From Streptomyces chattanoogensis (lineage in GTDB: Bacteria > Actinomycetota > Actinomycetes > Streptomycetales > Streptomycetaceae), in assembly GCF_001294335.1 (NCBI RefSeq), contig NZ_LGKG01000167.1, forward strand, positions 1 through 42,722: DNA of 42,722 nt, read 5' to 3'. Below, piece after piece: positions 7,302-14,296 of the stretch (its first letter is position 1; each line of letters opens with the position of its first letter). The notes below the pieces were generated by a model. It did no database searches and was not told the DNA's origin. It saw only the letters and a list, made by a program, of their open reading frames with translations. Position numbers and translations under genes: made by a program.

Positions 7302-8288
7302 TCAGTGGCCCTGGCGGGGCGGGTACGGGCCGGGCGGCGGGCCGAATCCGCCGGGGGCGGGCTGTTCGGGGGCGGGCCGGCCGTAGGGCTTGGGCTGTCC
7401 GTACGGGGCGGGCTGTCCCTGGGGCACGGGCTGACCGTACGGGGCGGGCTGCCCCTGGGGCGCGGGCTGACCGTACGGAGCGGGCTGACCGTACGGGCCC
7501 CCGGCCACCGGCCGGCCCGCGTCGCCCTCCGCATCCGGCGCCTCGTCCTCCTCGCCCGCGACGAGGTCCCGTACCAGCAGCGTCGCGCCCGCGACCGCAC
7601 CCGGCATCAGCACCACCGCGACGAACGGGATCAGGAACAGCAGCACGATCGGAGTCCCGAAACCGACGGCGAGCGCCTTGCGGCCGCGCAGCAGGCGCAG
7701 CCGCTCGCGGACCGGGATGTCCCGGCGCTGCATCGCCACCGAGGTCAGCTCGACGGCGAGGAAGAAACCGTTGACACAGAAAGCGATCACCGGGATGACC
7801 GTCTGCCCGATGAACGGCACGAACCCGAGGGCGAACAGCAGGATCCCGAACACGGCGGCCCGCAGCAGCACATGGACGCTGTCCCGCAGCGCGATCCAGA
7901 TCTCCTGCCACATCGGCCGGTCCGGGCCGTCCGGGCAGTGCCCCTCACTCTTCTCGACCTGCTCCGACAGCGACTCGTAGAAGGGGTCGCCGATCACCAG
8001 CGTGACGGCGGTGAAGGTCAGCACGGACAGCATCAGCGCGCCCGCGAACAGCAGCGCGACGAAGACCCCGCGCACCAGGCCCTGCCAGGGCGAGCCCCAG
8101 TCGTCGGCGAACGGCGTCGCCCAGGCGGCGATATCGCCGGACCAGAGGGCCAGCACGGTGAGCACCGCGCCGTACAGCACCAGCGTGATCAGCGCGGGAA
8201 TCAGCCCGAACCCCCACCACCGGCCGTGCCCGGCAACCCACCGCTGCCCCTTGCCCAGATACCGCATCCCCGCTACAAGATCACGCAT
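7302..8288 (-). CDS. EI24-domain integral membrane protein (CysZ/EI24 family)
   Basis: A 328-aa protein from ATG 8288. Residues 1-235 form the EI24 domain: hydrophobic segments at FGLIPALITLVLYGAVLTVLA, GVFVALLFAGALMLSVLTFT, the DPFYE motif typical of the family (in VIGDPFYESLSEQVEK), VFGILLFALGFVPFIGQTVI and GTPIVLLFLIPFVAVVLM. The C-terminal ~85 residues are low complexity, with repeats of YGQPAP/QGQPAP, and are probably a cytosolic disordered tail. Family members include CysZ (sulfate transport) and eukaryotic EI24; the role in Streptomyces is not known. There is no Shine-Dalgarno sequence. A TAGGCT hexamer 7 nt before the ATG suggests a leaderless transcript. The downstream terminator is shared with the 46-aa gene. 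Confidence 0.85.
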   Translation of the reverse strand: MRDLVAGMRYLGKGQRWVAGHGRWWGFGLIPALITLVLYGAVLTVLALWSGDIAAWATPFADDWGSPWQGLVRGVFVALLFAGALMLSVLTFTAVTLVIGDPFYESLSEQVEKSEGHCPDGPDRPMWQEIWIALRDSVHVLLRAAVFGILLFALGFVPFIGQTVIPVIAFCVNGFFLAVELTSVAMQRRDIPVRERLRLLRGRKALAVGFGTPIVLLFLIPFVAVVLMPGAVAGATLLVRDLVAGEEDEAPDAEGDAGRPVAGGPYGQPAPYGQPAPQGQPAPYGQPVPQGQPAPYGQPKPYGRPAPEQPAPGGFGPPPGPYPPRQGH

Positions 8289-8295
8289 ACGGCCA

Positions 8296-8301
8296 AGCCT
8301 A
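8296..8301 (-). promoter_or_regulatory. -10 element of a probable leaderless promoter (EI24 gene)
   Basis: On the minus strand TAGGCT is followed by 7 nt (TGGCCGT) and then ATG 8288. No purine-rich ribosome site is present, so transcription would start at or near the A of ATG. The -35 region is not clear. Confidence 0.5.
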
Positions 8302-8442
8302 TCGGCGCCCGGCAGGCCGGTCGCACACCCGTGCCAGATGGTGACGCAGGCGTGCCCGGCCCGTCATGTCCGGTCACGGCCCCGGCACACGGCCCCCGTA
8401 GGAGCCGCACGCGCGCCTCCGTACGGGCCCCGTGTGAACCCG

Positions 8443-8471
8443 CCCCGCATACGGGAGCCCCGCATACAGGA
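8443..8471. repeat. 14-nt direct repeat pair in the EI24/Cys-rich intergenic region
   Basis: CCCCGCATACGGGA (8443-8456) and CCCCGCATACAGGA (8458-8471) differ at one position and are 15 nt apart. They lie just after the stop of the Cys-rich gene (minus strand). Nothing else is visible in 8302-8490 apart from the EI24 promoter. The function is unknown. Confidence 0.5.
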
Positions 8472-8490
8472 CAGCGTCCCGCCCCCGGCC

Positions 8491-9177
8491 TCACACCTCT
8501 CCGGACAGCCGCCCCAACTGCCGCTGGAACCGGTCGAGCCGGGCCTGCATGACGCCGGCCTCGGCACCGGGCCCGGGGACACCGCGGACGGCCGGGCCGG
8601 GGGCCGCCGCGGCATCGGCCGGGCCGTCCCGGTGGCCGGGCAGCAGCCGCAGCCGGCCGCCCCCGATCCGTACGAAGTCCTCGAAGCTCACCTGATCGCG
8701 CCCGGCCGCGCAGCCCCGGCAGGCCCCGGACAGCGCCCGCCACCCGGTCCGCCCCCAGCCCCCGTCCACGAAGACCTCCGGCGGCAGCCCGCAGCCGCAC
8801 GGCCCGATCCGCGCCACCCGCACCCGCTGCCGCGCATAGCGCATCCCGCGCTCGAAGCGGATGTACGCACCGAGCACCGTGACCTCCAGGATCGCCGCCC
8901 GGCGGTGCGTCCCCGCACGGGCCAGGGCCAGCGCCTGCGCGAAGGTGTGCAGACAGTAGAACCCGCAGTCGCAGCGCAGCGCCGGACAGCGGTGCCGCCG
9001 CCCGTACATGCACCGCGCCTCGTCCACCACTCCGTACGGCTGCGCACCGCCGATGGCGACCCCGGCGAAGCCGATCCGGCCGCAGTCCTCGGACAGCACC
9101 GGATTGGCGAGCTTGTATCCCCGGGGCGGCTCGGCGGGGCGCTCCCGCGGCAGCCGCAGCCTCAGCGGCGGCCTCAT
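8491..9177 (-). CDS. Cysteine-rich hypothetical protein, 228 aa
   Basis: I start it at ATG 9177 because this ATG overlaps the stop of the upstream 63-aa gene (ATGA), which implies translational coupling; a longer frame upstream has no sensible start. There are ten cysteines: Cys32; a dense cluster at 56, 64, 69, 71 and 75 (RCMYGRRHRCPALRCDCG); Cys127/129 in PCGCG; and Cys153/156 in CRGC. The C-x4-C-x-C-x3-C cluster followed by C-x-C and C-x2-C suggests one or two structural zinc sites, or possibly an Fe-S cluster. There are no signal peptide or membrane segments. The tail (about 185-228) is Ala/Gly/Pro-rich with a short helix. I do not recognise the family and give no function. Between the Cys groups is an ordinary alpha/beta stretch (AAILEVTVLGAYIRFERG). 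Confidence 0.7.
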   Translation of the reverse strand: MRPPLRLRLPRERPAEPPRGYKLANPVLSEDCGRIGFAGVAIGGAQPYGVVDEARCMYGRRHRCPALRCDCGFYCLHTFAQALALARAGTHRRAAILEVTVLGAYIRFERGMRYARQRVRVARIGPCGCGLPPEVFVDGGWGRTGWRALSGACRGCAAGRDQVSFEDFVRIGGGRLRLLPGHRDGPADAAAAPGPAVRGVPGPGAEAGVMQARLDRFQRQLGRLSGEV

Positions 9178-9365
9178 CGTGCGGCCAGTGACCCGGCAAA
9201 GGGCCTGCCCGGCTCCCCGGACCCGGCCACCGCGGCCACCGCCACCTCGCCCAGCGGCTGCACAGCCGCCCATGCCCCGGCCCCCCACTCCTCGGCCAGC
9301 GGCTCCCCCGCCTCTGGCGCCTCTTCCTCCGCGATGCCGACAGCGAGCGGTTTGCCCAGCCTCAT
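9174..9365 (-). CDS. Small acidic protein, 63 aa, coupled to the Cys-rich gene
   Basis: ATG 9365 follows GGGAGG with a 4-nt spacer, and the stop overlaps the next start (ATGA, 9177-9174). The 63 residues begin MRLGKPLAVGIAEEEAPE, with an acidic Glu-rich segment at residues 13-27 and an Ala/Val/Gly-rich second half. There are no cysteines and no clear membrane helix. The strong ribosome site plus the exact 4-nt overlap are the reasons to call it. It may be a partner or chaperone of the Cys-rich protein, but that is only context. Confidence 0.6.
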   Translation of the reverse strand: MRLGKPLAVGIAEEEAPEAGEPLAEEWGAGAWAAVQPLGEVAVAAVAGSGEPGRPFAGSLAAR

Positions 9366-9504
9366 GCCGCCTCCCGGGCGCGGTCCGTACTACACGGTCC
9401 CCGCCATGGTGACCCACCCGCCTCCCGCCCGGCAGGAGCGCAAAGCGGCCCCCGCCCCCGCGCCCGGTGCACACGCTGCCCCACGCCCGCGCACGAGCCG
9501 GACA

Positions 9505-9553
9505 CCACCCCGGAGCCACCCCGGAAAAGCCACCCCGGAAAGGCCACCCCGGA
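9505..9553. repeat. Four copies of CCACCCCGGA
   Basis: CCACCCCGGA occurs at 9505-9514, 9516-9525, 9530-9539 and 9544-9553 (spacings 11, 14 and 14 nt). The repeats lie between the dapD terminator and the start of the 63-aa gene, so they are in that gene's upstream region. They could be a binding-site array or simple repeat slippage. Confidence 0.6.
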
Positions 9554-9556
9554 CGC

Positions 9557-9593
9557 ACGGCGGCCCGGCAGGAACTCCCCGCCGGGCCGCCGT
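9557..9593 (-). terminator. dapD terminator
   Basis: Arms ACGGCGGCCCGGC (9557-9569) and GCCGGGCCGCCGT (9581-9593) form a perfect 13-bp stem with an 11-nt loop. It begins 20 bases after the dapD stop on the minus strand. Confidence 0.75.
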
Positions 9594-9612
9594 CACATGC
9601 TTTCGTCCGTGA

Positions 9613-10608
9613 TCAGTTGTGGCTGTGCAGAATCTCGTTCAGACCGCCCCAGACCGCCTTGTTCGGACGGGCCTCGACCGCACCGGTGGTGGAGTTGCGG
9701 CGGAAGAGGATGTTGTCTCCGCCGGACAGCTCCAGCGCCTTGACGATCTGCCCGTCGGGCATGGTGACCCGGGTACCCGCGGTCACATACAGCCCGGCCT
9801 CGACCACACACTCATCGCCCAGCGCAATACCGATACCGGACTCCGCGCCCAGCAGGCAGCGCTCACCGATCGAGATGATCTGCTTGCCGCCACCCGACAG
9901 CGTGCCCATGGTCGAGGCACCGCCGCCGATGTCCGTGCCGTCGCCGATCACCACACCCGCGCTGATCCGGCCCTCGACCATGGAGGTGCCCAGCGTCCCG
10001 GCATTGAAGTTGACGAAGCCCTCGTGCATGACGGTGGTGCCGGCCGCCAGGTGGGCGCCCAGCCGCACCCGGTCGGCGTCGCCGATACGCACGCCGGACG
10101 GCGCGACGTAGTCCGTCATCCGCGGGAACTTGTCCACGCTGGTGACCTGCAGATGCAGCCCCTCGGCGCGGGCGTTCAGCCGCACCGACTCCAGCCGGTC
10201 GACGGCCACCGGGCCCAGCGAGGTCCAGGCGACGTTGGTGAGCAGGCCGAAGATGCCCTCGAGGTTCTGGCCGTGCGGCTTGACCAGCCGGTGGCTGAGG
10301 AGGTGCAGGCGCAGATAGGCGTCGTGCGCGTCCAGCGGCTTGTCGTCCAGCGAGGCGATGACCGTGCGGACGGCCACGACCTCCACGTCACGGACCGGGT
10401 CGGGACCGATCGCCTTGAGCACGGCCGCGCCGAGCAGTTCGGTGGCGCGCTCGTCCTCCAGCCGCTCGGTGCCGGCCGGGCCGGGCGCGTCGACCAGCGT
10501 GGGCGCCGGGAACCAGGTGTCGAGAACAGTGCCGTCGGAGGTGACAGTGGCAAGGCCGGCGGCCACGGCGCCGGTGGTACGGGAGGCAGAAGTTGCAGCA
10601 TCGGTCAT
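9613..10608 (-). CDS. dapD: 2,3,4,5-tetrahydropyridine-2,6-dicarboxylate N-succinyltransferase
   Basis: A 331-aa protein that transfers succinyl from succinyl-CoA to tetrahydrodipicolinate in the succinylase branch of diaminopimelate/lysine synthesis; cytosolic and normally a homotrimer. The C-terminal half shows the left-handed parallel beta-helix of hexapeptide transferases ([18 protein letters not shown], then the [20 protein letters not shown] coil, the [18 protein letters not shown] coil). [21 protein letters not shown] is the signature stretch of the actinobacterial DapD type. The length matches that type, which is longer than the enterobacterial one. ATG 10608 has no Shine-Dalgarno sequence, but TAGGTT lies 6 nt upstream, so it is probably leaderless. 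It is monocistronic, with a terminator at 9557-9593. Confidence 0.96.
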   Translation of the reverse strand: MTDAATSASRTTGAVAAGLATVTSDGTVLDTWFPAPTLVDAPGPAGTERLEDERATELLGAAVLKAIGPDPVRDVEVVAVRTVIASLDDKPLDAHDAYLRLHLLSHRLVKPHGQNLEGIFGLLTNVAWTSLGPVAVDRLESVRLNARAEGLHLQVTSVDKFPRMTDYVAPSGVRIGDADRVRLGAHLAAGTTVMHEGFVNFNAGTLGTSMVEGRISAGVVIGDGTDIGGGASTMGTLSGGGKQIISIGERCLLGAESGIGIALGDECVVEAGLYVTAGTRVTMPDGQIVKALELSGGDNILFRRNSTTGAVEARPNKAVWGGLNEILHSHN

Positions 10609-10614
10609 GCGGGA

Positions 10615-10620
10615 AACCTA
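10615..10620 (-). promoter_or_regulatory. -10 element of a probable leaderless dapD promoter
   Basis: On the minus strand TAGGTT is followed by TCCCGC (6 nt) and ATG 10608. There is no ribosome site between them. Confidence 0.5.
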
Positions 10621-11053
10621 ACCGGAGCGCGCCCCGCGAGGCGAACCGGTCTCAGCGATCGGGCCCGGCGCCGTAGGGTCGCACGAATCCTCCCGGCGGG
10701 CGTGCGTCCCCTCTCGTAGGCCCGCACGAGTCCGCGGATCCCGTCAGGGGCCCGTACGAGTCCCGGTGGGCCACCGCAGCGGCCGCCCCTGCCCCTGCCC
10801 CGCAGCCCTTGGCTGCACTTGCGCCTGTGGCTGTACCTCTGCCTGGCGTCTGCCTGCTCACCCCTGCCCCCGCCGTTGCCTTGCTGCCTCCTTGTTCCGG
10901 CAACGTTCACGGAGAGTAATTAGTTCCCGACCGTTCACTCTCTGTAGTGACAGCGGTACAGAATCGTCTGCTGGAGATCTCCTGGACCTGCTGGACCTGC
11001 TGGATCGCCTCCGGCACAAACGTCATCTGCCGAGCAGACTCTTTGACGCAGAT
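10621..11053. other. Intergenic region between dapD and the suf operon with GTTCAC repeats
   Basis: No convincing gene is present. What is visible: GTTCAC at 10905-10910 and 10933-10938 with GTTCCC at 10923-10928 between them; an inverted repeat TCACT (10935-10939)/AGTGA (10946-10950); GAGAGT/ACTCTC at 10912-10917 and 10937-10942; and 2.6 copies of a 9-mer CTGGACCTG at 10982-11004. Three GCACGA/GTACGA-GTCC-like words lie at 10680-10765. The AT-richer stretch around TAATTAG (10917-10923) could be a promoter or operator. A frame running leftward from 10910 reads into dapD and has no good start; I do not call it. Confidence 0.4.
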
Positions 11054-11093
11054 ACGGCCGTGCCCGCCAGGAAGTCCTGGCGGGCACGGCCGT
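11054..11093 (-). terminator. Terminator of the suf operon
   Basis: ACGGCCGTGCCCGCCAGGA (11054-11072) is exactly complementary to TCCTGGCGGGCACGGCCGT (11075-11093), a 19-nt perfect palindromic arm pair with an effective loop of a few bases. It lies 21 bases after the sufT stop. Confidence 0.85.
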
Positions 11094-11114
11094 ACGCGGT
11101 GGAGGTGCGCAGGG

Positions 11115-11444
11115 TCAGACGTTGAACCCCAGGGCGCGCAGTTGCTCACGGCCGTCGTCGGTGATCTTGTCCGGGCCCCACGGGGGCATCCAGACCCAGT
11201 TGATCTTCAGTTCGCTGACGATGCCATCGGTGGCCGACTTCGCCTGGTCCTCGATGACGTCGGTCAGCGGGCAGGCCGCGGAGGTCAGCGTCATGTCGAT
11301 GGTGGCGATGTTGGCGTCGTCGATGTGGATGCCGTAGATCAGGCCGAGGTTGACGACATCGATGCCCAGCTCGGGGTCGACGACGTCGTAGAGGGCCTCG
11401 CGGACCTCTTCCTCCGAGGCCGGCTTGGTGGTCGTTTCGGTCAT
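11115..11444 (-). CDS. sufT: SufT-like metal-sulfur cluster assembly factor (DUF59/MIP18 family)
   Basis: A 109-aa protein. ATG 11444 overlaps the sufU stop (ATGA), and GAGGAGG lies about 10 nt upstream. The DUF59 core is present: EALYDVVDPELGIDVVNLGLIYG, MTLTSAACPLTDVIEDQ with the conserved Cys, and the closing VWMPPWGPDKITDDGREQLRALGF. The family helps Fe-S cluster maturation or carrier function in the SUF pathway. It is the last gene of the operon, followed by a strong hairpin. The symbol follows common usage for the suf-linked DUF59 gene. Confidence 0.92.
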   Translation of the reverse strand: MTETTTKPASEEEVREALYDVVDPELGIDVVNLGLIYGIHIDDANIATIDMTLTSAACPLTDVIEDQAKSATDGIVSELKINWVWMPPWGPDKITDDGREQLRALGFNV

Positions 11445-11899
11445 GCGGTCTTCGCCTCCTCGGAGAGGGCCTTGGCCGTGGCGTCCTTCCAGGCCATCCA
11501 GCTGAGCAGGGCGCACTTCACGCGCGCCGGGTACTTGGAGACACCGGCGAACGCGACGGCGTCCTCCAGCACCTCCTCCATGGCGTCATCCGGCTCCACC
11601 TGGCCCTTGGACTGCATCAGTTCCAGGAACGTCTCCTGGATCTTCTGCGCCTCGCCGAGCTGCTTGCCGACGAGGAGGTCGTTGAGGACGGACGCGGAGG
11701 CCTGGCTGATGGAGCAGCCCTGGCCCTCGTACGAGACGTCCTCGATGGTGGCGCCGTCCAGGCGGACGCGCAGGGTGATCTCGTCGCCGCAGGTCGGGTT
11801 GACGTGGTGCACCTCGGCGTCGCCGTCCCGAAGACCGCGCCCGTGGGGGTGCTTGTAGTGGTCCAGGATGACGTCCTGGTACATGGAATCCAGCTTCAC
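11441..11899 (-). CDS. sufU: SUF system scaffold/sulfur-transfer protein SufU
   Basis: A 152-aa protein from GTG 11899 (MKLDSMYQDVILDHYKHP). An in-frame ATG at 11884 is possible, but family members begin with this preceding stretch. The three zinc/cluster-ligand cysteines are in NPTCGDEI, GQGCSIS and VKCALLSW, and the Asp of TCGDE is also conserved. SufU takes persulfide sulfur from SufS (in Firmicutes, as a zinc-dependent sulfurtransferase). The stop overlaps the sufT start by 4 nt. There are 54 nt between sufS and this gene, with only a weak ribosome site (GAGGCGAGGA). Confidence 0.95.
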   Translation of the reverse strand: MKLDSMYQDVILDHYKHPHGRGLRDGDAEVHHVNPTCGDEITLRVRLDGATIEDVSYEGQGCSISQASASVLNDLLVGKQLGEAQKIQETFLELMQSKGQVEPDDAMEEVLEDAVAFAGVSKYPARVKCALLSWMAWKDATAKALSEEAKTA

Positions 11900-11953
11900 G
11901 GCTGTGTCAGTCCTCGCCTCATCCGCTGTGCGTGGTGATCCGGCTGCATTTCC

Positions 11954-13210
11954 TCAACCAAAGAAGTTGCGGACGTGCTCCAGGCCTTCGACCAGGGCGT
12001 CGACCTCGGCCGGGGTGGAGTACAGATAGAACGACGCTCGCGTGGTCGCAGGAATTCCGTAGCGCAGGCAGACGGGCCGGGCGCAGTGGTGGCCCACCCG
12101 CACCGCGATGCCCTGCTCGTCCAGTACCTGGCCGACGTCGTGCGGGTGGATGTCGCCGAGCGTGAAGGAGATCGTCGCGCCGCGGTCCTCGGCCGTGCTG
12201 GGGCCGATGATGCGCAGGTCGGGGACCTCCAGCAGCCGCTGGACGGCGTACTCGGTGATCGCGTGCTCATGCGCGGCGATCTTGTCCATACCGATCGCGC
12301 TGAGGTAGTCCACGGCCGCGCCGAGGCCGACGGCCTGGGCGATCGGGGGCGTACCGGCCTCGAACTTGTGCGGGGCGGGCGCGTAGGTCGAGGAGTGCAT
12401 GGACACCGTCTCGATCATTTCGCCGCCGCCGAGGAACGGGGGCAGGTCCTCGAGGAGCTCCTGGCGGCCCCACAGGACGCCGATGCCGGTCGGGCCGCAC
12501 ATCTTGTGTCCGGTGAAGGCGACGAAGTCGGCCTGCAGCGCCTGGACGTCCAGCACCATGTGCGGGGCGGCCTGCGAGGCGTCGATGCAGACCAGCGCGC
12601 CGACCTCCTGGGCGCGCCGGATGATCGTCTCGACCGGGTTGATGGTGCCCATGAGGTTGGAGACCAGGGTGAACGAGACGATCTTGGTCTGGTCCGTGAT
12701 GATCTCGTCGATGTTGGAGAGGTCGAGGCGGCCGTCGTCGGTCAGGCCGAACCACTTCAGCTTCGCGCCGGTGCGCTGGGCGAGCAGCTGCCACGGGACG
12801 ATGTTGGAGTGGTGCTCCATCTCCGTGATGACGATCTCGGTCTCGCGGTCCACGCGGTAGGGCTCGTCGGCCCAGCCGAGCATGTTGGCCACGAGGTTGA
12901 GCGACTCCGAGGCGTTCTTGGTGAAGATCACCTCGTTGCGGCTCGGGGCGTTGATGAAGGCGGCAACCTTGTCGCGGGCGCCTTCGTACAGCGCCGTGGC
13001 CTCCTCGGCGAGCACATGCACGCCGCGGTGGACGTTGGCGTTGTGGCGTTCGTAGTAGGCGTTCAGGGCATCGAGGACCTGGCGCGGCTTCTGGGACGTC
13101 GCCGCGTTGTCCAGGTACACGATCTTCTTGCCGTCGTGGATCAGTCGGTCCAGGACGGGGAAGTCCTTGCGGATCGCCTCTGTGTCGAGGAGGCCAGGCA
13201 GCTGTGTCAC
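11954..13210 (-). CDS. sufS: Cysteine desulfurase SufS
   Basis: A 418-aa group II cysteine desulfurase that releases sulfur from L-cysteine as an enzyme persulfide for cluster assembly. The PLP lysine is in FTGHKMCGPTGIGVLWG. The N-terminal cofactor contacts are YLDNAATSQKP and ITEMEHHSNIVPW, and the persulfide cysteine is in RVGHHCARPVCLRYG. The start is GTG 13210, whose GTGA overlaps the sufC stop. The C-terminal ending LVEGLEHVRNFFG is standard. The length is normal for the family. Confidence 0.97.
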   Translation of the reverse strand: MTQLPGLLDTEAIRKDFPVLDRLIHDGKKIVYLDNAATSQKPRQVLDALNAYYERHNANVHRGVHVLAEEATALYEGARDKVAAFINAPSRNEVIFTKNASESLNLVANMLGWADEPYRVDRETEIVITEMEHHSNIVPWQLLAQRTGAKLKWFGLTDDGRLDLSNIDEIITDQTKIVSFTLVSNLMGTINPVETIIRRAQEVGALVCIDASQAAPHMVLDVQALQADFVAFTGHKMCGPTGIGVLWGRQELLEDLPPFLGGGEMIETVSMHSSTYAPAPHKFEAGTPPIAQAVGLGAAVDYLSAIGMDKIAAHEHAITEYAVQRLLEVPDLRIIGPSTAEDRGATISFTLGDIHPHDVGQVLDEQGIAVRVGHHCARPVCLRYGIPATTRASFYLYSTPAEVDALVEGLEHVRNFFG

Positions 13211-13971
13211 GCGGTCGCGCCACCCTTCGTGTATGCCTCGTAGCCCTCGGCCTCCAGCTTGTCGGCGAGCTCGGCGCCGCCGGACTCGGCGATCCGGCCG
13301 TCGGCGAAGACGTGGACGTGGTCGGGCTTGATGTAGCGCAGGATGCGCGTGTAGTGGGTGATCAGCAGGGTGCCGACCTGGCCGGTCTCGCGGACGCGGT
13401 TGACGCCCTCGGAGACGATGCGCAGCGCGTCGACGTCGAGGCCGGAGTCGGTCTCGTCGAGGATCGCGATGGCGGGCTTGAGCAGCTCCAGCTGGAGGAT
13501 CTCGTGGCGCTTCTTCTCACCGCCGGAGAAGCCCTCGTTGACGTTGCGCTCGGCGAAGGCGGGGTCCATGCTGAGGCGCTCCATGGCCTCCTTGACCTCC
13601 TTGACCCACAGCCGCAGCTTGGGGGCCTCGCCGCGGACGGCGGTGGCGGAGGTGCGCAGGAAGTTGGAGACGGAGACGCCGGGGACCTCGACCGGGTACT
13701 GCATGGCGAGGAAGACGCCGGCGCGGGCGCGCTCGTCGACGGACATCTCGAGGACGTCCTCGCCGTCGAGGGTGACGGTGCCGCCGGTGATCGTGTACTT
13801 GGGGTGACCCGCGAGGGAGTAGGCGAGGGTCGACTTGCCGGAGCCGTTGGGGCCCATGATGGCGTGCGTCTCGCCCTGCTTCACGGTCAGGTCGACGCCC
13901 TTCAGGATCTCGCGCTGGCCGTTCTCGGCCTCGACGGAGACGTGCAGGTCGTGGATCTCAAGCGTTGCCAT
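13207..13971 (-). CDS. sufC: Fe-S cluster assembly ATPase SufC
   Basis: A 254-aa ABC-type ATPase subunit of the SufBCD scaffold complex. The Walker A motif is GPNGSGKSTLAYSL. The Q-loop region is FLAMQYPVEVPGVSV, the SufC signature is GFSGGEKKRHEILQ, Walker B is AILDETDSGLD, and the switch His is in LITHYTRIL. The ATG at 13971 is 7 nt after the Rieske gene stop. The only purine-rich site (GGAG) lies 13 nt upstream, so coupling to the upstream gene may drive translation. The stop overlaps the sufS start. Confidence 0.97.
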   Translation of the reverse strand: MATLEIHDLHVSVEAENGQREILKGVDLTVKQGETHAIMGPNGSGKSTLAYSLAGHPKYTITGGTVTLDGEDVLEMSVDERARAGVFLAMQYPVEVPGVSVSNFLRTSATAVRGEAPKLRLWVKEVKEAMERLSMDPAFAERNVNEGFSGGEKKRHEILQLELLKPAIAILDETDSGLDVDALRIVSEGVNRVRETGQVGTLLITHYTRILRYIKPDHVHVFADGRIAESGGAELADKLEAEGYEAYTKGGATA

Positions 13972-13978
13972 GGGTGAC

Positions 13979-14296
13979 TCAGGACTCCTGGGTGACGGAG
14001 ACGAGCACGTCGTCCCCTTCGATCTTTACGGGGTATACGGGGACGGGGCGCGTCGCGGGAAGGCCGTTCGGCTTGCCGGTGCGCAGGTCGAAGCTCGAGC
14101 CGTGCAGCCAGCATTCGATCGAGCAGTCCTCGACCTCGCCCTCCGAGAGGGAGACGTTCGCGTGCGAGCAGATGTCGTTGATCGCGAACACCTCGCCCTC
14201 GGTGCGGACCAGGGAGACGGGGGTGCCGTCGATCTCCACCCGCTTGGGGGTGTCGTCCTCCAGCTCGCTGAGCGCCGCTGCGCGTACGTAGCTCAT
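13979..14296 (-). CDS. Rieske [2Fe-2S] ferredoxin-like protein in the suf operon
   Basis: A 105-aa non-heme Rieske protein. The two cluster motifs are C-x-H in DICSHANVSLSEG and C-x2-H in ECWLHGSSFDLRTG, with the Pro-rich closing loop PATRPVPVYPVKIEG. It resembles the ferredoxin subunit of ring-hydroxylating dioxygenases and NirD-like proteins and probably serves as an electron donor or cluster client in SUF. It is a regular member of actinobacterial suf operons. The ATG 14296 overlaps the sufD stop by 4 nt. Confidence 0.93.
   Translation of the reverse strand: MSYVRAAALSELEDDTPKRVEIDGTPVSLVRTEGEVFAINDICSHANVSLSEGEVEDCSIECWLHGSSFDLRTGKPNGLPATRPVPVYPVKIEGDDVLVSVTQES

Noticed and set aside
10605..10910. 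Minus-strand 101-codon frame upstream of dapD
   Set aside because: Low-complexity Arg/Gly composition, and it overlaps the dapD promoter and start; a nearby AAGGAGG has no start codon at a workable distance.
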